A stretch of 64,000 nucleotides of DNA from Aradus depressus (taxonomy: Eukaryota > Arthropoda > Insecta > Hemiptera > Aradidae). Each line of letters opens with the position of its first letter. Position 1 is the stretch's first letter. This document shows positions 13,601 to 22,800 of the stretch, piece by piece. Below the pieces are notes generated by a model. The model was not told the origin of the DNA. It saw nothing but the letters and a program-made list of their open reading frames with translations, and did no database searches. The DNA is taken from positions 15,416,249 to 15,480,248 of the forward strand of contig OY759223.1 in assembly GCA_963662175.1 (NCBI GenBank). The letters are read 5' to 3'. The translations under genes were made by a program, and so were the position numbers.

Positions 13601-13833
13601 GTTACTCAGATTCGACGACAGGAGAAACCTCTGAAGCTTCCTGTTCTGACGTTTCTGACTACTCTGAAGTGTCTGATCATTCTGAAGTGTCTGATGTGTC
13701 CTCAGACGATGCCAGCACTCCACTCGTGGCTCAAGTCCCCTCCAGCAAGAAACATCGTCGTCGTGGATCAAAAAATGGCCGTAAAAATGCTGCCACTGCC
13801 AAGCAAAATAACTTTCTTTTACAGTCAGAGTAA
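1644..13833 (+). CDS. Ktu: Kintoun / dynein axonemal assembly factor 2 (DNAAF2)
   Basis: Coding exons: 1644-3257, 6661-6786, 10228-10407, 11329-11501, 13518-13833. The junctions are phases 0, 0, 0 and 2, and the product is about 802 aa, near the usual length of the family. Residues ~30-190 form a PIH1 domain (for example RPGYVIKSS at 72-80, the AFINICTNEHVGKPS block near 87-101 and WSIPYIQAPPRMD at 115-127). Residues ~260-346 look like the p23/CS-type beta-sandwich. Exon 4 carries the conserved C-terminal motif KKTVRFSN, and exon 5 opens with FRANSSILGQK, both recognisable in Kintoun proteins. The tail is rich in Ser-Asp-Val repeats and basic clusters. Kintoun is a cytoplasmic HSP90/HSP70 co-chaperone that pre-assembles axonemal dynein arms, so this species should make motile cilia or flagella. 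The ATG at 1644 is the first in frame. The introns are filled with repeats. The family call is very secure; the exact 5' edge of exon 4 is the least certain junction. Confidence 0.93.
3465..3800 (+). repeat. Dispersed repeat C, copy 1
   Basis: It shares several blocks in the same order with 10485-10653 plus 11185-11262. These include aatcaaaaat...ttttaagta, gttgtagaga, acagttagtcctatcg and agaatgtaaa. The second copy is split by a Harbinger-like MITE. A third partial match lies near 51980-52030 in the opposite orientation. I do not recognise the family. Confidence 0.55.
4340..4690 (+). repeat. Dispersed repeat B, copy 1
   Basis: It matches 12980-13440 over tgtctgtctgtggcatc, gaagcggtttttttgtttc, gcgagatggttcttag and gccgtttcca, and over the pyrimidine/G-rich end ggggtgtgtcgt. 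The family is unclassified. Short open frames inside it are not conserved between copies. Confidence 0.55.
5491..5787 (-). mobile_element. tRNA-derived SINE, near full length
   Basis: This minus-strand copy runs from the tRNA-like head (right end, ctgaactacctgcaccctc) to the conserved 3' end gactcatgcccgggcttt. Its tail on the element strand reads (AACCT)n, seen here as gttaggttaggtttt. Internal blocks match the reference copy at 51620-51964. The head is partly decayed. Confidence 0.75.
5794..6184. mobile_element. Foldback element with hammerhead-like core, 13-bp TSD
   Basis: The direct repeat caccctcatgaga stands at 5781-5793 and again at 6185-6197, so the 391-bp element is flanked by a 13-bp target duplication. 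Inside, the left arm (about 5835-5935) and the right arm (about 6085-6175) are near-perfect reverse complements. Between them a ~60-bp unit containing gctgaggatggtagaaata is repeated three times. The motif ctgaggatggtagaaatacc followed by gaaa fits a hammerhead core with one extra T before stem II. Another element at 61053-61312 has the same ends and arms but a different 13-bp duplication. Confidence 0.75.
7430..8205 (+). repeat. Homopurine minisatellite (GGAGGAGTAGAGAAGAGTCTAA-type)
   Basis: About 775 bp of almost pure purine on the plus strand are built from ~20-22 bp variants of ggaggagtagagaagagtct and ggagaagagaagagtcc. A higher-order repeat of about 240 bp is visible, since the rare variant gtgaagaatc recurs near 7491 and 7730. 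The reading frames across it encode only E/K/R/S-rich low-complexity peptides and are not genes. Confidence 0.9.
8345..9735 (-). mobile_element. Jockey-like LINE remnant (reverse transcriptase to 3' end)
   Basis: On the minus strand the upstream part (9735 to ~9400) reads KRKAPGCDLITFPILKSLER, the palm-entry block (APG-D-I-x6-L) of Jockey-clade reverse transcriptases. Further on come a YTIYTADIP...TFADD-like catalytic stretch near 9180-9120 and then a C-terminal region (about 8840-8530) of the type LRTIANAPYYLSN...DLNVPFV. The 3' end is A-rich with AATAAA-like repeats near 8345. Frameshifts and stops break the frame, so it is inactive and 5'-truncated. It lies inside Kintoun intron 2, antisense to the gene. 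Confidence 0.78.
10408..11328 (+). other. Kintoun intron 3
   Basis: The intron consists mainly of a dispersed repeat C copy interrupted by a Harbinger-like MITE, followed by about 60 bp of AT-rich DNA before exon 4. Confidence 0.65.
10654..11184. mobile_element. PIF/Harbinger-like MITE with TTA target duplication
   Basis: The left end agcccccttcacgaccgctc and the reverse complement of the right end (aggcttccactcacgaccgc) form imperfect terminal inverted repeats sharing tcacgaccgctccaa. TTA stands at 10651-10653 and 11185-11187, the TWA target usual for PIF/Harbinger. The 531-bp body is much richer in GC and CpG than its surroundings and has no transposase frame. It splits a repeat C copy (10485-10653 and 11185-11262). 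Confidence 0.7.
11568..12240 (-). mobile_element. pogo/Tigger-type transposon remnant
   Basis: The left edge cagtagatcttcgattatcc is the kind of terminal repeat seen in Tigger/pogo elements (CAGTAGATC...GATTATCCGCG). Near 12210-12050 the minus strand reads a helix-turn-helix of the psq/CENP-B N-terminal type, including LKTEKGVSISLLSKEYNVG followed by KNTVQDL. No catalytic DDE part and no clear second end remain, so this is a truncated copy. Confidence 0.65.
12415..12470 (+). mobile_element. SINE 3' end fragment
   Basis: About 55 bp match the 3' end of the SINE (ctagtaggcgatatgac ... gggcatgagtcataac). It abuts an R1-like LINE piece. Confidence 0.55.
12475..12720 (+). mobile_element. R1-like LINE 3' fragment
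   Basis: The plus strand reads CGGVETTEHVILECPLYDG, the same C-terminal zinc-knuckle-like motif as at 555-890. The downstream sequence parallels that copy (cagtcgattcgtcg, cctcctggtg) before it diverges. It is inactive and truncated. Confidence 0.6.
12980..13440 (+). repeat. Dispersed repeat B, copy 2
   Basis: It begins cccccgacgcaaaaggaggg and includes a (TG)n run at about 13023-13042. It shares blocks with 4340-4690, including gcggtttttttgtttc and gcgagatggttcttag. Family not identified. Confidence 0.55.
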
Positions 13834-13938
13834 CCCCCGAGTCAGACCTGATGTAGTCTTAGCATTTTATAATTTTTTTTTTATTTATTTATTGATTTTT
13901 TTTTTTCTGTCATGTACAAAAATTAAATACGAGACTTG

Positions 13939-13944
13939 AATAAA
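13939..13944 (+). terminator. Kintoun polyadenylation signal AATAAA
   Basis: AATAAA lies about 105 nt after the Kintoun stop codon, followed by an A-rich stretch. It is the nearest good signal. Confidence 0.55.
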
Positions 13945-14377
13945 GTACAAAAAAAAGAAAAAAAAATCTTTTTAATATGAATTAATTATTTAGACACCAG
14001 TGACTGAGTTAGATTGTCATAAATATTGTTATAAATGAAATTAGATTTTGGATAACTCTTTGTAGAATGTATCAAACATATTCAACTATTGTGTTTTCAA
14101 CATTGTGATTTTTAGAGTTAGTATATACATTCGAAAAATTTTAATTTTAGTTACAATTTTGTTATGCACTTAAATTAGATATTTATACACTTATATTGTT
14201 TTAATATTAAATAATAAATGATTGTTGAATGTATATAAATAAACATTTTTTCGACCCCTCTCCCCTCCCCACCTGAAATTCACAAAATTAATAATGGTTT
14301 TAATTAAAGTATAAGTAATCATAATTAGCTATAATGCTATTAGCATAGCTATTAGCTATGTCGTGTATTATACCAAT

Positions 14378-14960
14378 TTTACTTCCCCATCTATAAGAAG
14401 TATAGGGGAAGTTATGGAATCAGTCAAAAATTTGATGCGGAGTTTTTAACAGAATTTAATGTTTTCCGACCTTCAGATTCCAAGTATGAGAAAAAAAATG
14501 TCTTGCTCCCGATAGAATTAATGTATCGACACGAAATTTTATATGTGAATTCAAGAACCTTCTAATGGCGTCACCTATCGATTTGTAGCCAAATCGGCCA
14601 AAGGGGAGGGAGGGATTTAGGGGGTGCTTAACTCAACTGCCGATGTAATGAATTTATTGACACAAAATTTAGTATGAGGAGATTCAGGAGCCGCTGTGTA
14701 AGTCAAATATTGAAAATGAGAGCCAAAAGTTGAGGAAAAATGAGTGAAAGTGGAAAAAATGGAGTTTTTATTATGAGAAACGTGATTTTCTCGAACAACC
14801 CTTTAAAAAATCATATCTCGAGAACAAATTGAGATAGAAAGGTGCGGTTGGCGGCGTTTTACTCCATTTTCGATGTAGTTTCACGCATAAGTTTTTTTTG
14901 CATCTACGTGCGGTTCACCCTGTATAATCTAAAATAGAAATGTCCATTCCACTGAGAGTA
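14378..14960 (+). repeat. Dispersed repeat A copy (aggggaagttatg family)
   Basis: It starts gaagtataggggaagttatg. The characteristic order follows: cagtcaaaaatt-gatgc, ttcaacagaattt-like, atcgacacgaaattt, ccaaatcggccaaag and cgatgtaatgaat. Other copies occur near 35465, 41655, 45350, 46590, 47970 and 54128 (+), and near 23210-23730, 48340-48560 and 55850-56350 (-). No coding capacity or terminal structure was recognised. Confidence 0.6.
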
Positions 14961-15099
14961 ATTGGGGATTTGAAAGTCAAGCCCCCAAAACCTCTTCTTT
15001 GGCTGTAACTCGACAAGTTTCAAACTCATACACATTTGAATCCTCATTTGTAAAGTTTGTAATGTTCTTTTTATCGACACTTATCTCCAGTTTGCTTTG

Positions 15100-15345
15100 C
15101 TGTCTCCCATTCTTATATTGCCTTCTCCAAAACAAGCAATTACAATCGTTTCGGGAAGCACTCCCATCATCAGTTGCTATAATACATGTGTTCTTTAGGC
15201 TAACTGTTCAGGTAGAACATATCTATTGAGTCGACTTCTATATTTAAACATCAAGTCAAACAGAAGTAGACTAAATTAAATATGTTCTATAAACGAAAGA
15301 TTCTGATTGACAGATGCAATGTTAATATAATGAACAGAGGACAAG
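15100..15345. mobile_element. Foldback element carrying a minus-strand hammerhead core
   Basis: The right half forms a hairpin in which gaacatatctattgagtcgac pairs imperfectly with agtagactaaattaaatatgttc. The left half carries the hammerhead candidate described separately. Related sequences with the same blocks (tagaacatatttattaagtg, attctgattgacag-like) occur at 19410-19760 and 60255-60520. The ends are not defined. Confidence 0.5.
15134..15178 (-). ncRNA. Candidate minimal hammerhead ribozyme
   Basis: Read on the minus strand: agcaa (stem I), CTGATGA, one extra T, stem II GGGA with TCCC, GAAA, stem III AC-gatt-GT, A as possible cleavage base, one extra A, then ttgct pairing with agcaa. 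The CUGANGA and GAA core positions are intact. The extra U before stem II and the extra A before stem I depart from the canonical fold, so activity is uncertain. Minimal hammerheads with very short stem III are known from metazoan Penelope-like elements, often thought to act as dimers. Confidence 0.5.
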
Positions 15346-15779
15346 CTTGAGCAAACTGTCAACTGGTTTTAGAGGGGGAGCGAAAAGCCAATTGATTTAT
15401 TTGTTCTGGGAAAGTACATTGCAGGTGATTCATCAATTTTTTTTAAATCTTGGTCCTAAAAAAATGAAATAGTAATTTTAAACTTTTACAAGTCAAATTT
15501 ATTTGGATCCCAACGTTTCTTCAACTTCCTTAACCATTTATTTATTCTTTGGCGGAAGCGACAGAAATTATGTATTTATAAAGTAAGTAATGTAATGGCA
15601 TAAATGTTTGAATGTCACTGAGGTAGTATATATTTCATCATGGTCATATGCATACAAATATATAACGGTCATAATAATCAGTTTTTTTAAAAAGATAACA
15701 TTATTAAGTACAGTAGTAAAACAAGAAAAATGTCAACAATGGGTAAAACAAAATGATAAAGAATTATAGGATAAGTTCC

Positions 15780-16170
15780 AAAATTTACCGCTAGGTCACT
15801 GGTTTAATGGAGAAACGCGGGAAGTTCGAATATTGTAAATATTACATTCTTTCCAGAACGGGAAAAATTTTACTTCCACTGCTATATGAAGTATCTAATG
15901 GGTCAGAAATTTGTTTTTATGTTTTCAGCAGAATTTTATGTAGCCGACCTCCCTGATACCAAAAATGGAAATTTACTATCTGTGTGTGTTTGTGTGAATA
16001 CAATAACTTCCGATTGAATGAATGTATCGATTTTATATGTGTATCCAGGACTTCATAAGGACGACATCTGTTGATTCGATATTTGATTGTATAATTGCCA
16101 AAGAGAAGGAAAAGGGAAATGCTTTTGAATTCAAAACTCCGTATCAGTTGTAAATATCTATTTGTAAAAT
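15780..16170 (+). repeat. Dispersed repeat A copy, decayed
   Basis: It keeps atgaagtatctaatggg, cagcagaattttatg, gtgtgaatacaataac, gatttgattgt-like and gccaaagagaaggaaaaggg blocks of family A in the right order. The similarity is lower than in other copies. Confidence 0.4.
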
Positions 16171-16891
16171 AAAAAATATAGTATAAAAATTCGAATTTTC
16201 TTGTCATTATATAAATATACTTTTTTATAACTACATTTAAGTAGTTGTTCATTCATATAATGCTATAGTTTTTCGTTATTTATTGTTTGATAAATAAAAA
16301 TAAACTCCGTTACAACAAATTCTGCAAAGGTTGCAGTATTAATTGGCCAACTTTTTGAAATTCCCGCTTTCGGTATAACCGGTAAGCTGCCTTCTGATGT
16401 TGGAACTCGCTCATTGTGAAACTATTAGAACTAACTTACCATTATGTCTTACTGTTAATCTTTAAATACTAATTCAAAAGTATACTTTTGCTTTTAAAAA
16501 CTGAATTTTTGGGAACAATGTCCTACCAGAGAACTCTTAATCATTGAGTTTCTTTTGGAACTACTTGAGCCACGCTTTGCAATGTGGCCAAACCACTTCA
16601 ACGTCAGTTCTTATATTTTTATCATATTTTTTTGTATCTAAGGGATGTAAGTTTGTTTAATAAAGTGGAGTTTTGTATTTCTGATATTTTCGAATATTCA
16701 AAATTCAACTGTCGTCTCAATTCTTAGAAATACAGAAGGCTTTGGGTGTTACCTTCAATGTGCGCTTTTTTCGTTTACAAAACTGTGATAATTATGTTTT
16801 GTTTACCATTTTTCCTACTAAAACATAATTTTTTTTAATGATTTAATAGTTTAAGGAGAGTTTTAATGTTTCATAATATATATACAAAGAC

Positions 16892-19800
16892 ATGAAAAAT
16901 CAACTACCTTTTTTCAAATCGGAAAAGACGCTTTGCTGTGTTTATCATTGTAATTCAAGATTATTTGACCAAGTGCTTAAAGATACTAAATTTCATAAAT
17001 TACCGTGTACTAATAGAGAACTTTTATTAAAATGGGTACATGAAATTAAATTACCAAGAAGGATTAGCCATTCTATGATAGTATGTTCAAAACACTTCAG
17101 CGATGAAGATTATGAATTATCAGGTTAGTGTATTTGCTCCTGAAGTTATTAAATTTGAGTTTGAACAAGAAAAGAAAAGAAAACTATTCTTGTAATAATT
17201 TCAGGAGATGGTGAAAAAGAGCTCAAAAGTGATGCTGTCCCATCAAAACATTTACCCATGGTTTGGAGGAACAAATTTTTACCGAGGTATATTATATTTC
17301 TTGTTTACAATCACTTTTTTTTTTTTAAATATGTTAATATTTTTATCATTTGTATTTAACAGGCAATATGGACGTTTGATTAAACTACTAGAATTACGAG
17401 GAATCGGAAGATTGCGACTATGCTTTGAAGCTAAATTAGCTCGCCAAATTAGAAGTGCGCAAAGAAGATTTAAGGAGAAGAAACGAGGAAAAAAACCAAT
17501 TGAGGTAAGATAAACAAGTTTACCTTTCAATAACTCATGTAATTGCTATGTATATAAATTAATAATTGCTTATGGTGCTAATACGGGAATTCATTTAACG
17601 TTTGATTCTTACTTTATATAGCCCATGTAGTAACAATTTAATAGTCAATATATTTGTGTTTTTGTATTTTGTTTTCTTTAGAATTCTTTAAAATTGTTGA
17701 AAGAAAAGAATGGAGGTAAAGAGGACCAAGTTCTAAAATCAACCAAAGATGTTGAAGATACATATCTACCAAAAGTCACTGAAACTATTTCTCTTTCTCA
17801 TACCGATTTAACATTAATACCTGATGATTTACCGACACAAAATAACAATATACTCACAATAAATGATGAAGAAGAAAGGAGTCTTACTTCAGAAATTGTA
17901 ATTAAGGAAGAACCAGTTTCCGAGCCTGAAGTAAGTCACGTAACCCTAGTTTCATTTATTGTTCATATGTTGTACATTTGTATGTTTTTTTTTTTTTTTT
18001 AATTAATTAATAATAAAAGCTGATTTATAATATGAAATATCATATGACTGTATAATTCCTTTATCTTTGACGTATATTATCTTGCAGAGTTCATTTGTAT
18101 ATCTTTCGTTAAATCTTGATCTAATTGAATATTTCTTATATCATAAATGGATATATTCTACTGTCTAACATTCTTGAGATGATCATATTGAAAGGATTAC
18201 CGCAAAAAATGACAGTATGTATTTATGTATTAAATTTTTCAAGATAGTTTTATAAAGGTTTTTTTTTCTGCTGTTTCTTATATCCTTAAAATTGGCTACA
18301 AATGAACCTTCGACTTACTCTTAGATATCATTTTTGACGTCAAAGGAAAAATAGTTATCAGTTAAATTGAATTTAAATATAAACTTTGTTTTATTTATAT
18401 GTTTAAATTTTATGACAAATATTAATCACCACGATTGTTTGCCTTAGGATGGGGAAGAGACAGTTGAAGAAATGCTGGCCAAGATGAATGAAGAGCCTTC
18501 AGATGATATACATGTACGTATTTCCCTTTTTTCGTTTGACTTGTCATATCTGCTCATCCAAAGGTGCTATAGATCTGAAATTTTGCTCGTTATTCAAAAT
18601 CGCCATGCGATTTAATCTTATTAAATTTTGGAGCATAGCGGGGTCAGATTCCGTTATCTGTCCGCCATAGTTGAAATGTTTTATCTTTCTTTTGTCTTGA
18701 AGACATCTGTGTCTTAGAGAGAAATGGAAAGAAGTGTCTTAAATAGAATGAGAAAGAAGTGTCTTAAATTGAATGAGAAAGAAGTGTCTCTGACGTTATA
18801 AATTATTGATATGTACACCCAAAAATAAATAACAAATATTTTTGATACTTAACATTTTCTGAAGAGATATTAGGAAACACCTGTTAAAAAATAAAGAAAA
18901 ATGTTTGTTTTTTAAAATGTCTATCATCCAGGAGATAGAAAACTATAACTTGTCTCCATTTTTTCATCACATTTTATCATTTTACTATATAGTATAAAAA
19001 AATGTGAATAGTTAAGAATTAACCCTTCCACCGAGTGTTATAAGAAATGTCTACCCTTCCAACCAGTTGATCTACATTCGCACCTGTAATATTATTTTCT
19101 GTTTTCGATTGTACTATACATGAAAGGAATAACATTTTGAAAAATTGTTTTATTATTCTGTTTCCAGATAACTCAAGTTGAAAACATAAGTAGAATGGAC
19201 TTCGATTACGAAGTTGCCTACGAGTCAGACTCTTTCGCATGCAATGTTTGTGGTAAGAATAAAATATATTTTTTGAAGATTAACGAATAGACCGTGTTTG
19301 TTAATTATTTTTGTATAATTACTTTTTGGGTTCTGTAAGAAGATTATGGATCCATATATAATATATTATTACAGCATTACTTCTTCATTTTTTTTTTTTT
19401 TTCATTTTTAAAAAGTAGCAGTTACAAACGTTTCGGACATTACTGCCATCATTAGTGTCTATAATACATTTAGGTTAACTATTCTTTCTGTCAATTAGAA
19501 TCTTTCTTTTATAGAACATATTTATTAAGTGAACTTCTACACGTTTTGTCTTGGTGTTTAAATATAGGAGACGACTCAAAATGTGTTCTATAAAAATTGA
19601 CAGAAAGAATAGTTAACATAAAGAACACATGTATTATAGATACTGATGATGAGATCTCTTCCATACACGTCTTTATTTGCTATTTTACGGTAATGTGAAG
19701 TCGACTCAATAAATATGTTTTATAAAAGTAAGATTCTGATTCATAGAAGGAATAGTTCGGTATGAATCCGAAAACCTAGCAACGAAATAAACTAGGTACA

Positions 19801-22800
19801 CTTTTTCATTATTTCACTTGTCACATCCTCCCTGCTGTATAGTTTTTGCTTTTCAAAAAATGACTTAAATTTTCAGTGAGATCTGATCGAATTGTTTATT
19901 GTTTACTTTGCGAACTGTTCTCTGCTTTTATTCATATTATGAAATCGTTATCACCAGTGTGGATTCAATTTTTTCTAAATATTTTTCAGTGAACTTGCTA
20001 ATTAGCTTCACAATAATACTACTACTACCAGAGTATACAATGTAATTAAACTGTAGGAAAATTAATTATTATTGACTCCTCTCGTTTTGACGATGTGTAC
20101 ATAAATTCATACTATCAGTCATTCTGTCTTCCTATTCTGGCTGATTATAATAGGCTAAACTTAAGTGTATTTTTCTCTGAAATCTTCATTTTTTAAACTC
20201 TGGGAAGCTAACCTTAGCCAATAAAATATCGTGTTTTAGATCTTTTTTTTCCTTTTTTATAATAGAAAAATATAAATAGCAATAAACACTTTCAGTAGTT
20301 TCACAGGTTGACAAATAAAATGTAGTCTGACCTCTCACAGATTTTTATTAGTAGTAGCTAGCCGGCTTTCGAGGTTTCCCTTATCATCAGGCAGTCTACA
20401 AAAGAAACCATCCTTAATTCAATAAAAAGGCAACAAAGATAAATATGAATACATTAAATTATAAAAAGTTACAAATTTTTTGAAATAATCATATCTGAAA
20501 AAATAAAAATTTGAATGAAAACTAAAATAAAGAACACATGTACGATATTATAGATACTGATGTTTGTAATTGCTATTTTTCAGAAGGCAAAAATTAATGG
20601 AAGAATTGATACTGTGCTAATATTTTATAAATAAACTAAGAATCTCCTTACACAAACCAAAAAGTAATGAGTTTTTGACGTGAAATGTCTTTCATTTCGG
20701 TCAGTAGGTGGTCGCTTGCTAAAACCGCATGTAACACTAATATCGCTTATATATTTGCAACAGTACCCGCGCGCCTTACTTTGGTATCGTTGTGTAAAGG
20801 AAAGAAGCCATTACTCGATCACGCATGGTCGCGTGCGCAGATGGCGCCGTTATCGCGCGCTGCGTTCACAGAGGCATAGCTCGGCAATACGTTTGTCGAT
20901 CCATGCGGGAATGGTCGCGTTTGAGAGAGCTCACTCTGTCGTAGTAGGTATAATCCATCAAACTCAAACCGGTGCTCTTCAGGAGTTATAAGGCTTACAA
21001 GTGTGTAATTTGTTGCAGAAATTTGACGGTTGCTCGGATATGGCGCCCCCGCGTTCGACATGTGTATTTGGTTACTTCATTTCACCCTATATTTCCTCTG
21101 CAGCACTCACAAAACGTTTCACGTACCCCACTGCGGCTGCGTCCCCGATATAGCCTGTGTTATTTATTTTTTTTTTTTTCGTCAAACACTCGATTTCAAC
21201 ATTCTCACGAGGCTGTTTTTGTTCCACTGTAAGCAAACGCGGCACCCATCTTGCGCACAGCTTTCTCATGTCCAAATTTTCAGTCAATATGCGAAGTACG
21301 GCACTTTTTGAAATGCCTACCTCATTTGGACGATCGCTGCGATGTTCGTCTTGGCAGCTCATATGGCCTTGTTTAAACTCTGCCACCCAATATTTTACAG
21401 TTGTAGTTAGGAGCAGACTCTCCCAGAGTAGGATCTAGCTCGGCTTTGATATTGGTTGGACTGAGACCTTTCAAATGAATGTATTGTATCACATAATGAT
21501 GATCAATTTTTTCCATGTTTACAAATTCATTGAGAGCGTTCACTACTGATGGCTGACAAACAAATACTAAACAACGTAGCGTCTTCAAACTTCGAACTTG
21601 AGCTTTATAAGGTTCGTACTTTGTACCATAGTAATTGTTTTCAAACAACTACCGCCATCTATACGTCAGCTTGGGTACTTCTGGGACTACCCTCGTATCA
21701 ATACATTCATCAGGACGGTAGTTATTAGAATTTTTGTGCGCAGCCTTCCCCATATAATCCCTTACCGGGCCGATTTGGCTGAAAATCAATAAGTGTCTTC
21801 CTTAGAAGGTTTTCTAAGGACTTCTGGAACGTTTTCCCTGGATCGTATTACATACATTATTATTTGTTTGTTCAGGTGAAGACGAATGCGACGGTCATGA
21901 AGAGAAGTACGAGTGTACTCCTTGTGGTCGACAGTTCGAGAAGGTGCGACAGTTGAACGCACACAACCTGTGCCACTTCGTACGAAGGAAGGGAGGTGGA
22001 CGGGACGGGAACCGGTCAGAGGCTATGTGCAAACTATGCAAAAAGGTTGTTTCTACCAGTAAGATGTCCCTGAACCAACACATGCTTACCCACTCCAAGA
22101 TGCGGAGCTACGTCTGTATGCTCTGTGACCGCCCTTTCTACAACAAGGTACACCAAGATTTAGTTCTAGACTAAATTTCAAAGAATAAAATGTATACTCT
22201 ATAATATATCGTCTTTGAACATTAAATTAATAAATGTATACAAATTATTTTTATTTTTGACTTTTTAGTCTTATTTTGTTTTATAATAGATTATTCACCA
22301 TTATTGTCAACTTCTGTAATTGTATGTATACGTTACGGCGGTTAGTGTAATGAATGCCGTAAGTATTGATAATTGCCGGGAACGTATTAAAAAATACACA
22401 TGATTGGATGAAACACAATGAAAATTTTCAAATTGTGGATATTGTCTTGTGATGCGATCCGGAATTGAAATGAACAGATTTTATTTATCATCATACGGAA
22501 ACTCACTACATTTTGTACCAACCAGATGTTATTGCACATATGGAGCTTGTGGTTCATATTTCTTGGAACTGCTAATTACTCGTGTTTAGTTTAGTCGATA
22601 TCGTCGCATACGATCCAGCTCTGTCAAAGCGTTATAACATGGTTTCTTTCCAGTGATTGTTTTGCAGTCGATATATAAGCTCCTTCATGAGACCCTAGTT
22701 ACCATTTCTTATTAAATAATTTACACAACCGGTGTATGTAGGCTCCTTCTGGCTGAAGAATTGCTACCGTCATTATCGATCATTTGCAGGGCGATTTCCA

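Larger units (their letters stand above)
13945..16891. other. Intergenic region between Kintoun and the THAP gene
   Basis: It contains family A repeats (14378-14960 and about 15870-16170), a foldback/hammerhead element (about 15100-15345), AT-rich DNA, and the promoter of the THAP gene, probably in 16400-16890. No further coding exon was found. Confidence 0.55.
19253..21875 (+). other. THAP-gene intron 6, repeat-filled
   Basis: It holds a foldback element (19410-19760), a hammerhead candidate (20354-20399), another element scrap (20515-20640), a CpG-rich unknown block (20670-21080) and a mariner remnant (21087-21695). Confidence 0.65.

Noticed and set aside
21087..21695. Active mariner transposase
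   Set aside because: Internal deletion, frameshifts and loss of the catalytic region and one end make it inactive.
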